Assembly (NCBI RefSeq): GCF_031454185.1
Contig: NZ_JAVDQI010000005.1
Coordinates: forward strand, 119,608-183,607
Length of the DNA stretch: 64,000 nt
Direction of reading: 5' to 3'
DNA from: Methanococcoides alaskense
Lineage (GTDB): Archaea > Halobacteriota > Methanosarcinia > Methanosarcinales > Methanosarcinaceae
Positions within the stretch are counted from its first letter, which is position 1, and each line of letters opens with the position of its first letter. Made by a program: the position numbers and the translations under genes. Below, in pieces: positions 16,189 to 25,453 of this stretch. The notes under the pieces are model-generated. The model had not been told where the DNA came from. It saw nothing but the letters and a program-made list of their open reading frames with translations, and searched no databases.

Positions 16189-16635
16189 ATGAAAAAAATG
16201 ATCACGTTGATACTAGTGTTTGTGATAGCAGTATTGAGTTCCGGATGTATGGATTCCGGAACCATGAGCAAATACGACATTTACATTCAATTGTACGACA
16301 ATGATGTAGAAGAATATAATCCTGTTATAAATGAACTTATTGAAAAACAGGAAAACTACACTGCTGCATATGAGGCTAACATTAATACATCTGATAAGGA
16401 CACGAAAGAAAATGAACTCGATGAAGCATTGGATCAATTGATAACTGCAGAGAATAATTACAGATCCGCTGCAAACAATATATATAGGCATCTTAACGAG
16501 TTTGAGTCCTTTGTAATATCCAATGAAGATACGCTTGAACGCAAAGGTGTTGACACAGTTCAGCTTAAAGTGGATATTCAAGATTGGAAAGAAGAGATCC
16601 GATACAACCTCAACCAGTTCCAGTTGAATTTGTGA
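16189..16635 (+). CDS. Small helical lipoprotein, unknown
   Basis: 148 aa. Signal MKKMITLILVFVIAVLSSGC has a lipobox SSGC with Cys20. The mature part is acidic, Asn/Glu-rich and helical, without aromatics typical of an enzyme core; coiled-coil-like segments at about 45-75 and 95-140. Ribosome site AAGGAG at 16175-16180 suits ATG 16189. It lies between the two copies of the direct repeat, so the lipoprotein gene is bracketed by the duplication. Function unknown. Confidence 0.75.
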   Translation: MKKMITLILVFVIAVLSSGCMDSGTMSKYDIYIQLYDNDVEEYNPVINELIEKQENYTAAYEANINTSDKDTKENELDEALDQLITAENNYRSAANNIYRHLNEFESFVISNEDTLERKGVDTVQLKVDIQDWKEEIRYNLNQFQLNL

Positions 16636-16729
16636 AAATGTTAGCCATCATTATGGATGGATGGTAATTCTTTACAGGTTAACCAGATCCAAAGATCGTA
16701 CTGTATTTTAATAGAAGGTCACTCTGGAC

Positions 16730-16864
16730 ATGCTCCACGTGGGAGATTCAGGACAGTTTGCCGTTATTGTCCAGGATGCTTTCATTGATATGGGTGAGCC
16801 TCAAACCCATGATGATAAATTCTACATCCTTTTTTTGCGAACCTATGAAGATACAGGGGAATGA
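16730..16864 (+). pseudogene. Duplicated 3' end of the UAG-containing membrane gene
   Basis: Reads M-L-H-V-G-D-S-G-Q, then FAVIVQDAFIDMGE and HDDKFYILFLRTYEDTGE then TGA. It is the same peptide as the readthrough tail of the upstream gene, with CAG where that gene has TAG. Upstream the frame hits stops at 16712 and 16709, so only the last ~44 codons survive. A remnant of a paralogue or a recombination scar is likely; an expressed 44-aa peptide is less likely. Confidence 0.6.
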
Positions 16865-16939
16865 ATTTTTTAAATATCGAAAGATATATTAGTATGTTCC
16901 AACTAGTTTTGACAAGTAATCCAATATGGAGCTATAAAC

Positions 16940-17221
16940 ATGATAAAAAGCCCTTTAGCAGTTGATAACACCTACAAAATACGAGATAATCAATTATGGT
17001 ACAACGACTTCAATTTTTTCGAAATGGTGAAGAATAAAGCAGCTATCGACGTGAATATCGAGGGTCTTGGCATTCGCACTCTTACACACTCTGCAATTGG
17101 AAAGGATGAGCGACCCACATGCTCCTATAAACTTCCCTCCCGTGAAGACTGAAAATGGTGGGAAGCACATCGTGGTGAGTTTGTTAAACTGGAGTTACTG
17201 AGTGTTGAAGAAAAAAGTTGA
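16940..17221 (+). pseudogene. Unknown protein gene interrupted by in-frame TGA
   Basis: Frame MIKSPLAVDNTYKIRDNQLW... ends in PSRED-TGA at 17150, but the same frame continues coherently as KWWEAHRGEFVKLELLSVEE and stops at TGA 17219. Total 93 codons. The continuation has normal coding composition and no indel. UGA is not recoded in this lineage (no selenocysteine), so a nonsense mutation is the simplest reading. The family is not recognised. Alternatively the 70-aa form is functional. Confidence 0.5.
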
Positions 17222-17557
17222 GGCTGCAAAAAATACTCCTTCTAACCAAAGGAAAAGAGACCTATCCACTTTTACCTCTATTGACTCCTGTTTGTTGTAG
17301 CACATAAATGAAGATGTGCTCGACAGACACTTGACACAATTCTTCCAAAAAAACATTGCTTAAAATTGTCCACAACTTCATAATCTTTGATACTGGAATG
17401 AAGAAAATATTTATTCAAATAAATCTATCATTGCATTCAAATAAGCTCTTTTTCAAATTAATTATTGCAAATCTACTATCTATCGCTATGGACACAACAT
17501 ATATGTATTGTAATTGTATTGTAATTCATACTAAAATTCAATCATGTAGGTGTTGTA
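17222..17557 (+). promoter_or_regulatory. Upstream region of ftr
   Basis: 336-bp AT-rich gap. It holds an inverted repeat AGCACAT/ATGTGCT (17299-17320), a possible terminator of the decayed upstream gene, TATA-like ACAACATATATGTA at about 17494-17507, a duplicated GTATTGTAATT motif (about 17505-17526), and AGGTG (17548-17552) as ribosome site for ATG 17558. No gene seen. Confidence 0.4.
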
Positions 17558-18451
17558 ATGGAACTAAATGGAGTAGAGATCGAAGATACATTTGCAGAGG
17601 CATTCCCAATCAAAATTTCACGAATACTGATCACAGCCGCAACAAAGCGCTGGGCAACTGTTGCAGCACAGGAAGCGACAGGATTCGGAACATCAGTCAT
17701 TGGATGTCCTGCTGAAGCCGGTATTGAGAAGTACGCGGATGCAAGTGAGACACCAGATGGCAGACCAGGTGTTTACATACAGTTATGCACCTTCGGATTC
17801 AAGTCACTTGAAGGACAGCTTTTAGAGCGTGTCGGTCAGTGTATACTCACAGCACCAACAACCGCAGTGTTCAACGGCCTTCCAGATGCAGAGAAGCAGT
17901 TCGATACCGGACGCAAGCTCAAATACTTCGCAGATGGAACAGAGTCTGAAACAGAGGTTGGCGGTCGCAAGATGCACGTTATCCCAATGATGGAGGGTGA
18001 CTTCCTTGTAGAGGACACACTCGGTGCAGTAACTGCTATTGCAGGTGGTAACTTCTTCATCTTCGGTGACACACAGATGACAACACTTACCGCAGCAGAG
18101 AACGCAGTCGATGCAATCGGAGCTGTTGATGGTACCATCACACCATTCCCAGGCGGAATCGTTGCAAGCGGTTCAAAGGCAGGCGCAAACAAGTACAAGT
18201 TCCTCAAAGCAACTGCAAACGAGAAGTTCTGCCCAAGCATCAAGGACAAGGTAGAAGGCTCAGAGATCCCTGCAGACGTTAACTGCGTCTATGAGATCGT
18301 TATCAATGGTCTTGACTTCGAATCCATTGCAAAAGCAACCGAGATGGGAATCAGAGCAGCTGTCGCTGTTCCTGGCATCAAGAAGATCACCGCAGGAAAC
18401 TACGGCGGAAGTCTCGGGCCACACAAGTTCAACCTTCATGACCTTTTCTAA
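17558..18451 (+). CDS. ftr: Formylmethanofuran:tetrahydromethanopterin formyltransferase
   Basis: 297 aa, the full length of the family. It transfers the formyl group from formylmethanofuran to H4MPT (H4SPT in this order), the second step of CO2 reduction and its reverse in methyl-group oxidation. Family blocks are clear: 'MELNGVEIEDTFAEAFPIK', 'TGFGTSVIGCPAEAGIE', 'DGRPGVYIQLCTFGFK', 'GGNFFIFGDTQMTTL', 'TPFPGGIVASGSKAG' and the end 'GNYGGSLGPHKFNLHDLF'. It is more GC-rich than its surroundings with strongly biased codons, as expected for a highly expressed gene. Monocistronic. Confidence 0.98.
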   Translation: MELNGVEIEDTFAEAFPIKISRILITAATKRWATVAAQEATGFGTSVIGCPAEAGIEKYADASETPDGRPGVYIQLCTFGFKSLEGQLLERVGQCILTAPTTAVFNGLPDAEKQFDTGRKLKYFADGTESETEVGGRKMHVIPMMEGDFLVEDTLGAVTAIAGGNFFIFGDTQMTTLTAAENAVDAIGAVDGTITPFPGGIVASGSKAGANKYKFLKATANEKFCPSIKDKVEGSEIPADVNCVYEIVINGLDFESIAKATEMGIRAAVAVPGIKKITAGNYGGSLGPHKFNLHDLF

Positions 18452-18553
18452 GGTCAACCATTTTTTATTTTCTTTTTTTAGGTCCTCGTTTGTCCATAAT
18501 TCCCGTTCATAACGCTTTATAATATCTACTCTTACTGATATCAGGCTGTTAGT

Positions 18554-19144
18554 ATGCAAGAATATCTACGCTCCACAGAGATGATCGACTGGGAACCCCC
18601 CCAAATTCAAAAGCTTGCAAAAAAGCTTGCATTGGGATCGGATGATCCTGTTGAGATCACAAAAAGGTGTTTTGAATGGGTAAGGGATAGTATCTATCAC
18701 AGTCATGATCATTGTTTGAACCCTATCACCCTGAAAGCTTCCGATGTCCTGGAAGCAGGAACCGGTTATTGTTATGCTAAGAGTCACCTTCTGGCAGCTT
18801 TGCTCAGGGCAAATGGCATTCCCGCTGGATTATGCTATCAACGTCTTAGCAGGGATGAGAATGGAGAACCATTTTGCCTCCATGGCCTGAATGCTGTCTA
18901 TCTGCCAAACATCGGTTGGTACCGTATAGATGCCAAGGGAAACAAAAAAAGTGTGAATGCACAATATGCTCCACCTGAAGAGATACTTGCCTATGAGATA
19001 AAAGTAGAAGGTGAAGCCGACCTGCCGGAGATATGGGCAGACCCACTACCTGTTATAGTCGATCTCCTGACAGTATATGACAGCTATGAAGATGTCTGGG
19101 AAAATCTGCCGGATATTCCATTGATAGAGCAGACAAAAAAATGA
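18554..19144 (+). CDS. Transglutaminase-like cysteine protease-fold protein
   Basis: 196 aa. The papain-like triad is visible: Cys in 'GTGYCYAKSHLLAALLRANG' (about residues 73-92), His in 'CLHGLNAVYLP' and Asp in 'GWYRIDAKGNK'. These are the core motifs of the TGc domain. Stand-alone cytoplasmic form with no signal peptide, as found in many archaea and bacteria. Activity (peptidase, amidase or crosslinking) is unknown. Confidence 0.9.
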   Translation: MQEYLRSTEMIDWEPPQIQKLAKKLALGSDDPVEITKRCFEWVRDSIYHSHDHCLNPITLKASDVLEAGTGYCYAKSHLLAALLRANGIPAGLCYQRLSRDENGEPFCLHGLNAVYLPNIGWYRIDAKGNKKSVNAQYAPPEEILAYEIKVEGEADLPEIWADPLPVIVDLLTVYDSYEDVWENLPDIPLIEQTKK

Positions 19145-19207
19145 AGATAAATTAAAAAAAACAAAAAACGGTTGGATAGATCGAAAAATGATCTATCCTT
19201 AGACCTT

Positions 19208-20590
19208 TTACAAACCTATCACTGACAGACCTGCACTGATTATATCTCTTGGATCGAGACCTGTTATCTGTACCATCACATAGACACCAAGGAAGGTCCC
19301 TATGGTGCTTCCGACATTAGCAAGTGCGGCTACAAAGACAACTCTGAAGAAATTGTTCTTCTGAAGCTCTTTGAAGCTATCGAGTTTTACCATTTCCTTC
19401 AGATCAGCGGTAGTTGGACTCCTTTGTTTAGCTTCCATAAGACCTGCAAACCATCCGGCAGCCATCATTGGATTCAGGGAGGTCAACCATGCCACAAGAA
19501 ATGCAGTAATAACTGAGTATGGATGACCTTTTGCAAGAGCAGCCCCTGTCGCACTGAGAACGCCGTTGATAATGAACCACCAGCCAAATGCCAAAAGCAA
19601 AAGCTCGATAGGTGTTCCTGACATGATGATCAAAATGAATGTTGCAAGGGCTATTCCCACTATTCCGATACCAATTATCTTCATGAAGCTGAACCGTTTT
19701 TGAGGCAATTCCGTCAGTGAAGAAATAGGAGGGAGGGACTTCGGGTTCTTAAGGTATCTTTCAACTCCCTGCTTGTGGCCTGCACCTAATACTGCTATTA
19801 TCTTCTTGTTGCCACCATTGGCAAGTCTTAAAAGATTTCCTGCAATATAGGCATCCCTTTCATCAATGAGCACGGTAGCCGCATTCGGAGAAGCTTTGCG
19901 AAGCTCATTGATAAGACTCGTTACCATGTCCTGATCAGTAATATTATCAATATCGATATTCTTGGAACCGCCAATTCCCAGAGCTGAAGAAATAAGTGCA
20001 ACTAGCATATTGAACTTTTCAAAGATGCTCATCTTGCTCCAGAAACGCTGCAAAGTAAGCTGTATATCACGGTCAACAAGCGCGACCTTGGCCCCATTGG
20101 CTTCTGCTACATCGATGGCAGTTATCATTTCAGCACCTGGCTGAACTCCCATCTCATTGCCGATCTTCTTCTGTACGTATGCCAAAAGCAGGTGCACCAG
20201 GAAGTAATAGACCTTTCCGCCACTCAGGATATCCTTTATGGGAAGGTCTGAATCTTTTACCTCCCCTTTAAGCGAATCATATCTGCCTTGGCAGAGCTCG
20301 ACTGCCACAATATCCGGCTTTTCATTTTCAATAGCGCTTGTTACTTCATTGACGCTCTTCTCTGAAACATGGGCTGTACCCACGATTATTATTTCGGAAG
20401 GCTTTGCTTTGACAGGATCAACTCTTTCCGTTGAAACAAGGGAAGGTGTCTGTGAAAAAGTAGCACCTCCATTTCCGGAATAAGTTGAGCCTGAACCTAT
20501 ATCGTAATTATAACCAGAAGCAGCAGTACGGGAATCGGTCATCAACTGACTTTCCTTTAACTGTACTTCTTTATCTGTCGAACTTTCCAT
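19208..20590 (-). CDS. TraB/PrgY-family membrane protein
   Basis: 460 aa. N-terminal ~65 residues are a polar linker; the TraB domain follows (about 66-290) with 'IIVGTAHVSEKSVNEV', 'VAVELCQGRYDSL' and 'VLGAGHKQGVERYLKN'. The GxxH and ExxxR elements are those of the Tiki/TraB/erythromycin-esterase-like metalloprotease superfamily. The C-terminal part has four or five transmembrane helices (about 308-455) including 'LTSLNPMMAAGWFAGLMEA'. Homologues inhibit pheromone peptides in enterococci; the archaeal role is unknown. Next to an S2P membrane protease gene 8 bp away (same strand), so the two may act together on membrane peptides. Confidence 0.9.
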   Translation of the reverse strand: MESSTDKEVQLKESQLMTDSRTAASGYNYDIGSGSTYSGNGGATFSQTPSLVSTERVDPVKAKPSEIIIVGTAHVSEKSVNEVTSAIENEKPDIVAVELCQGRYDSLKGEVKDSDLPIKDILSGGKVYYFLVHLLLAYVQKKIGNEMGVQPGAEMITAIDVAEANGAKVALVDRDIQLTLQRFWSKMSIFEKFNMLVALISSALGIGGSKNIDIDNITDQDMVTSLINELRKASPNAATVLIDERDAYIAGNLLRLANGGNKKIIAVLGAGHKQGVERYLKNPKSLPPISSLTELPQKRFSFMKIIGIGIVGIALATFILIIMSGTPIELLLLAFGWWFIINGVLSATGAALAKGHPYSVITAFLVAWLTSLNPMMAAGWFAGLMEAKQRSPTTADLKEMVKLDSFKELQKNNFFRVVFVAALANVGSTIGTFLGVYVMVQITGLDPRDIISAGLSVIGL

Positions 20591-20598
20591 TGTTCACA

Positions 20599-21750
20599 TC
20601 ACTCGTTCAATAATGTCATAGTATGCATCAGATCGGTCCTGGAAAGAATACCTGCCACAGAACCATCTTCATCTATCACCAATACTCTGCCGATGTTGTT
20701 AAAACTCATCAGCTTGAAAGCATCGGAAGCAGTCGCTTCTAATGGAATCGTTACTACATTATGTGTCATTAGATCGGATACCAACACACTGTAACGTTCC
20801 AGAGGTATTACCCTGCGCACATCTGTAAACGTTATAATACCTTTTAAAGTATTATGTTCCATCACTGGATAGCCCATGTGTTTTTTTTCGAACATGAATT
20901 GTGTTAGTTCATCAATTGTCATGGAAGGTTCGACAGAAATAACCTCTTTTGACATAACATCCTTAACAGGTATTTTTTCAAGTGTGATCGTAACAGCTGT
21001 GGACCTGTCTTCTCCGGATGCACCCATGTAAACAAATATTGCAATAAATATAAGCCAGGGATTCCAGGGGCTCGAGACCAATCCCAGAAAACCGAGAAGT
21101 AAAGCAAACATCTTGCCTACAGATGCTGCTGTGTGAGTTGCCTTTATATAACTCATCTTTCTTGCAAACCATGCCCGAAGGATACGTCCTCCATCCATTG
21201 GAAATGCCGGTAGCAGATTGAATATACCAAGAACTATGTTGATAGAGCCGAGCATTTGTATGATCCTGAAAACAACATTATCTCCAAATGTAACGAACGT
21301 ATCAGCCAGAACAAAATTGAGCAGGAGCAGTGATGTACCTATAATGAAACTTACAAGAGGACCTGCAAACGCCATTTTTGCTTCCTGAGAAGGATCCCTT
21401 GGGATCTCTTCCATTGAAGAGACACCACCTATCAGGAACAAAGTGATATCTGTTATCTTAACACCATATTTTTGTGCCAGATAGGAATGCCCCAACTCAT
21501 GAAGGACCACACATACGAAAAGAAGAAGTGTTGTCACAAATGCAAGCAAGTATCCTAGCGATACCGGTTGAATATCACTAAAGCCAAAAGGTGCAGGATT
21601 GGACGCAAATATAAATGCAAAAACTGGCAGCACCAATAGGAATGTGATGTGGATTTTGATAGGAATACCAATAATAGTCCCAATTTTGAAAGAATTTTGC
21701 ATGACTAAATTCTCATCTTTATGATATTTAGTACTATCTGGTTGTTTCAT
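20599..21750 (-). CDS. Site-2-type membrane metalloprotease with two CBS domains
   Basis: 383 aa (M50B/S2P, Rv2869-like). Zinc site VLHELGHSYLAQ (about residues 84-95) and the third ligand in FPMDGGRILRAW (about 182-193), in six transmembrane helices. Two CBS domains occupy residues ~255-380 ('VKDVMSKEVISVEPSMTIDE', 'VSDLMTHNVVTIPLEATASD'). CBS pairs bind adenosyl ligands and usually gate activity. Start ATG at 21750 (MKQPDS) could instead be ATG 21702 (MQNSFKIG), which fits many homologues. First gene of an operon with the TraB-like gene. Confidence 0.93.
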   Translation of the reverse strand: MKQPDSTKYHKDENLVMQNSFKIGTIIGIPIKIHITFLLVLPVFAFIFASNPAPFGFSDIQPVSLGYLLAFVTTLLLFVCVVLHELGHSYLAQKYGVKITDITLFLIGGVSSMEEIPRDPSQEAKMAFAGPLVSFIIGTSLLLLNFVLADTFVTFGDNVVFRIIQMLGSINIVLGIFNLLPAFPMDGGRILRAWFARKMSYIKATHTAASVGKMFALLLGFLGLVSSPWNPWLIFIAIFVYMGASGEDRSTAVTITLEKIPVKDVMSKEVISVEPSMTIDELTQFMFEKKHMGYPVMEHNTLKGIITFTDVRRVIPLERYSVLVSDLMTHNVVTIPLEATASDAFKLMSFNNIGRVLVIDEDGSVAGILSRTDLMHTMTLLNE

Positions 21751-21984
21751 CGATTTCTATAATACTATTTCTGTTGATGTTTACCATTGAATTGTCTAAA
21801 TTTGCCTTACAGAACACTTTCACCCCGCTTGGCTCAACTGTATATATGCTCAGATCATATTTAGTATCAGACACGGACCCGTTGATACACGTCTTTACAA
21901 GTTTCAAGGCTAGGTATCATCGGTTCATCCCCTCTCCGTGAAAAAATGAAAAACGATATTGAAAAACGATTATTTCAAATTTTT

Positions 21985-23124
21985 TTACTTAACCGCTTTT
22001 GCAAGGTCCTTCAAAAATAGTTCTATCGTTTCATTTTTGATGTGAGGCATTATAACGATCCTAAGAGCACGGGGGTCACGTGTAATAGATACATGCCATC
22101 CATGTTCATCAAGCAATTTTTTTCTCACAAGATCAGCTTCAGGAACATCCAATGCAACAATATTCAAAACCGGATCGATAACAGTACCTATACCTAATTT
22201 GTCTGCACCTTCGACCAATTTTTTTGTGACAGACATACAATCTGAAACAACTTTTTTGTAACCTTTTCTTCCAAGATGTTTCATGACAGCATAAGTTGAA
22301 GCCACTGCTCCACCACTTCGAGTTCCTGTTAGTGAATATTGTTTATTGACGCTTAAATAAGGTGTGTGTATCTCAAGACATTCAAAATATTCAGGTTCTT
22401 TGAACAAAAGGCCACCTGAAGGAATTGTGCTAAGAGCCATTTTATGAGGATCTATTGTCATTGAAGTTACGCCTTCAAGTTTAAAATCATAGGAATAATC
22501 AAGATCCATAAAAGGAATTACAAAACCACCAAATGCTGCATCAACGTGCAAAAAAATATTTTTTTCAATAGCTAGCTCTGATAATTCATCGATGGGATCA
22601 AGTTGGCCAAATTCTGTAGTACCTGCAATACCAACAAGACCAATTGTGTTTTCATCAATAAGTGATCTTACAGAATCCAAATCAACTTTAAGCAAATTAT
22701 CAAGAGAAGCTTTCCTAATTTCGATCCCTGAAAGATTTGCAACTTTATCGAATGAAAAATGAGCTGATCGTGCTATTATAATGTTAGGCTTTGGTATATC
22801 ATGCCGAAAATTTTTCATTGATCTTATTGCTTGTATATTAGATTCGGTTCCTCCGGTTGTAAGATAGCCAGCTTTTTCAGGACAATTTTTGTGATGTAAC
22901 ATTTTTCCAAACATAACAAGAACTTGTCTTTCAAGATCGAATGTACCAGGGAAAAGACCTGGATCTCCCATATTTGACTCTATGAATTGTGTATGTGCTA
23001 AAACTGCAATTTCATGTGGATAAGTACACATTGAACTTAGAACACGCTCATAATTTGTATCAGCTGCTTTGGCTTTTTTAAGAAATGCTAATATTTCTTC
23101 TTTTGTTTTGCCGTTTTCTTCCAT
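21985..23124 (-). CDS. mfnA: L-tyrosine decarboxylase (methanofuran biosynthesis)
   Basis: 379 aa PLP enzyme of group II decarboxylases. It makes tyramine for the methanofuran core. PLP lysine in 'SMTIDPHKMALSTIPSGG' (about residue 233), 'GYLTTGGTESNIQAIRS' binds the phosphate, 'HVDAAFGGFVIPF' holds the Asp contacting the pyridine N. Length and end ('LFLKDLAKAVK') match archaeal MfnA. Some archaeal homologues decarboxylate aspartate instead (for CoA), so the substrate assignment is family-level. The upstream flank is the candidate replication origin. Confidence 0.93.
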   Translation of the reverse strand: MEENGKTKEEILAFLKKAKAADTNYERVLSSMCTYPHEIAVLAHTQFIESNMGDPGLFPGTFDLERQVLVMFGKMLHHKNCPEKAGYLTTGGTESNIQAIRSMKNFRHDIPKPNIIIARSAHFSFDKVANLSGIEIRKASLDNLLKVDLDSVRSLIDENTIGLVGIAGTTEFGQLDPIDELSELAIEKNIFLHVDAAFGGFVIPFMDLDYSYDFKLEGVTSMTIDPHKMALSTIPSGGLLFKEPEYFECLEIHTPYLSVNKQYSLTGTRSGGAVASTYAVMKHLGRKGYKKVVSDCMSVTKKLVEGADKLGIGTVIDPVLNIVALDVPEADLVRKKLLDEHGWHVSITRDPRALRIVIMPHIKNETIELFLKDLAKAVK

Positions 23125-23410
23125 GAATTCTCAAGCTAATTACATACAACCTGTTTAAAATGATTGTGTTTAAATTATCTGAAAATAGAGATAAATATAG
23201 TTAAATCATAGATGAAATTCTTAAAAATAAATTTTATCAGTTTGCTGTCATAAATATTTTGATACTATTAAACTTATGCTAAACAAAATAAAGAACACAA
23301 AAAAGTATTAAATTAAATTATGGAACAATATTTTTGGGAATACTTATGTGCTTATATTTTAATGTTTAATTTTTACAGAATTTAGCTGAATTTAAACTTG
23401 AGGAACTCTA

Positions 23411-23438
23411 GGGGTCACCCCATTGTTTCGACTGGAAC
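23411..23438 (-). repeat. ORB-like element 1
   Basis: Minus strand GTTCCAGTCGAAACAATGGG followed by GTGACCCC. It is opposite in orientation to elements 2-4. Confidence 0.8.
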
Positions 23439-23563
23439 ATTTCAGTCAATTTTGGAAATTTTGTTCTTAACTACTGGAAAGGTTTATTAACTATTAATTA
23501 TATCTTTACAACACCTTCTTTTTTTAGTATTATAAAAAATATATCTCTTATTTTTTTTCTGCA

Positions 23564-23587
23564 CTCCAGTTGAAACCATGGGGTCAC
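23564..23587 (+). repeat. ORB-like element 2
   Basis: CTCCAGTTGAAACCATGGGG then TCAC. Confidence 0.8.
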
Positions 23588-23600
23588 TGTCCTTTATATA

Positions 23601-23624
23601 GTTTCCAAGGGAAACAAAGGGGTG
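23601..23624 (+). repeat. ORB-like element 3
   Basis: GTTTCCAAGGGAAACAAAGG then GGTG; includes a GTTTCC/GGAAAC dyad. Confidence 0.8.
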
Positions 23625-23738
23625 TATTTCCAAAAGAACTCTTTTTAATGTTTTTTGTTATAAAGTAATTTTTGGGACTAATTCGAAAATAATTCGCTTG
23701 ACTTTTGTTTTAGCTTTATATATACATTTTTATAAAAT

Positions 23739-23762
23739 GTTCCAGCCGAAACGAAGGGGTTC
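23739..23762 (+). repeat. ORB-like element 4
   Basis: GTTCCAGCCGAAACGAAGGG then GTTC, the closest to the textbook archaeal ORB core. Confidence 0.8.
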
Positions 23763-24168
23763 TAACCATAAATGTTAATAAGGTACACTTCCATTGCATC
23801 AACTGGAAATAATAATGTTCACAAATTTTGGATTTAAAATTTTAAAAGTAATTAATAATGTTCTGCAAAATGGTGTATAAAAATGAATGATTTAATATTC
23901 TACTATCATAAAAAAAATCTTTTTTTTTAACTATTTTTCTGCATTATTAATATGATTAGTCTGATTTTGAGTTCATTAAAAATTTTAAGATGTAAACGTA
24001 TATATTGTCTTCGAAAATTTTTGTTTACAGTAACTGATTAAAATGTATATACATGAAAAATTTTGCTGTCACTGAATAATTGTATTGTTTATTATAATCT
24101 TGCCGTTAGAATAAATGTTGTTTCATAATCATTATTAATAAGTCTAAACTTATTGGAAGGTTCAAAAT

Positions 24169-25404
24169 ATGGAGAATAAATCATTAGGTGGATTATTTGA
24201 AGATTTATTACAGAGTGAATCACTATTTAAAAACAAGGAAGTTTTGAGACCTTCTTACACACCTGCTTCACTACCTCACAGAACCGAACAGGTAAACAAT
24301 CTTGCTACTATCCTTGTTTCTGCACTTAGGGGAGATACTCCATCAAATATTTTGATTTACGGGAAAACAGGTACAGGTAAAACAGCTGTTGCACGATATG
24401 TTGGTATCGAACTAGAGAGGAAAAGTGAAGATCTGGATGTTCCATGTTCTGTACTCTATCTTAATTGTGAGGTTATCGATACACAATATAGGTTATTGGC
24501 AAATCTTGCTAAGCAGTTTGGTGAAGATATTCCAATGACAGGATGGCCTACCGATCAAGTATTTTCAAAATTCAAAGAAGCGATCGATTCTAAAAAGCAG
24601 GTTATAATGATCATTCTGGATGAGATCGATAAACTTGTGAAAAAGGGAGATGATGTTCTTTACAATCTTTCTCGTATAAACACTGATCTTAAAAATGCAA
24701 AGCTCAGTATGATAGGTATATCAAATGACCTCAAATTTACAGATTTTCTTGATCCAAGGGTAAAAAGTTCACTTGGAGAAGAAGAGATCATTTTCCCGCC
24801 ATACGATGCTGAACAGATAAGTGATATCCTAAGGCAAAGAGCAGCTATTGCTTACAAAGATGATGTTCTTGATGAAATGGTCATTCCTTTGTGTTCTGCT
24901 TTTGCAGCACAGGAACATGGTGATGCAAGACGTGCACTGGATCTTCTAAGAGTTGCAGGTGAGCTTGCTGAACGTGAGAATCAGGATCATGTAGCAGAAG
25001 AGAATGTCAGGAGAGCTCAGGAAAAGATCGAGATCGATCGTGTCGTTGAAGTGGTCAGGACACTTCCGACACAATCAAAATTGTCACTTTATAGTGTAAT
25101 GGTCCTAAGGGATAACGGACACAGAAATGTTACTACAGGAGAGGTCTACAACGTTTATCGTCAGTTATGTTTAAGTGTGGATATGGATATCCTGACACAA
25201 AGAAGGGTCACTGATCTTATATCTGAACTGGATATGCTTGGTATTCTCAATGCAGTCGTAGTCAGTAAAGGACGTTATGGAAGGACAAAGGAAATAGTAT
25301 TGAGTGTTCCTATCGAAAGTACCAGGCGTGTTCTTCTGGAAGATTACAGGTTAGGAATGCTTGCAGACTTCAAACCGGTAATAACAGCACAGATGCATCT
25401 GTGA
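24169..25404 (+). CDS. cdc6: Orc1/Cdc6 replication initiator
   Basis: 411 aa AAA+ ATPase with winged helix. Walker A 'IYGKTGTGKTAVARY' (about residues 64-78), Walker B 'VIMIILDEIDKL' (about 144-155), sensor 1 'SMIGISNDL', sensor 2 region 'EHGDARRALDLLRVAG'; the C-terminal ~110 residues are the winged helix that reads ORB elements ('GRYGRTKEIVLSVP'). It lies directly beside the ORB cluster, the normal autoregulated arrangement. It should bind the origin and load MCM. Start ATG follows GGAAGG-like sequence at 24156-24161. Confidence 0.96.
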   Translation: MENKSLGGLFEDLLQSESLFKNKEVLRPSYTPASLPHRTEQVNNLATILVSALRGDTPSNILIYGKTGTGKTAVARYVGIELERKSEDLDVPCSVLYLNCEVIDTQYRLLANLAKQFGEDIPMTGWPTDQVFSKFKEAIDSKKQVIMIILDEIDKLVKKGDDVLYNLSRINTDLKNAKLSMIGISNDLKFTDFLDPRVKSSLGEEEIIFPPYDAEQISDILRQRAAIAYKDDVLDEMVIPLCSAFAAQEHGDARRALDLLRVAGELAERENQDHVAEENVRRAQEKIEIDRVVEVVRTLPTQSKLSLYSVMVLRDNGHRNVTTGEVYNVYRQLCLSVDMDILTQRRVTDLISELDMLGILNAVVVSKGRYGRTKEIVLSVPIESTRRVLLEDYRLGMLADFKPVITAQMHL

Positions 25405-25453
25405 TGCATCAATTTTTAATTTGTTGTAAAAAAAGTGAAAAATGTAAGGATAT

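Larger units (their letters stand above)
23400..23830. other. Candidate replication origin (oriC) with ORB elements
   Basis: The 1,044-bp AT-rich gap between mfnA and orc1/cdc6 contains at least four origin-recognition-box-like sequences sharing TTCCAN(2-3)GAAACNANGGGGT. Positions: 23411-23438 (minus), 23564-23587, 23601-23624 and 23739-23762 (plus). A degenerate fifth is at 23789-23809 (minus). Long A/T tracts between and beyond them (23450-23560, 23640-23735, 23830-24110) are candidate unwinding regions. Euryarchaeal origins are characteristically next to cdc6 and consist of inverted ORBs flanking an AT-rich element, which is the arrangement seen. The rest of 23125-24168 holds no gene. Confidence 0.85.

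Noticed and set aside
17150..17152. Selenocysteine at the in-frame TGA
   Set aside because: Methanosarcinales lack selenocysteine and no insertion element was seen; nonsense mutation is simpler.
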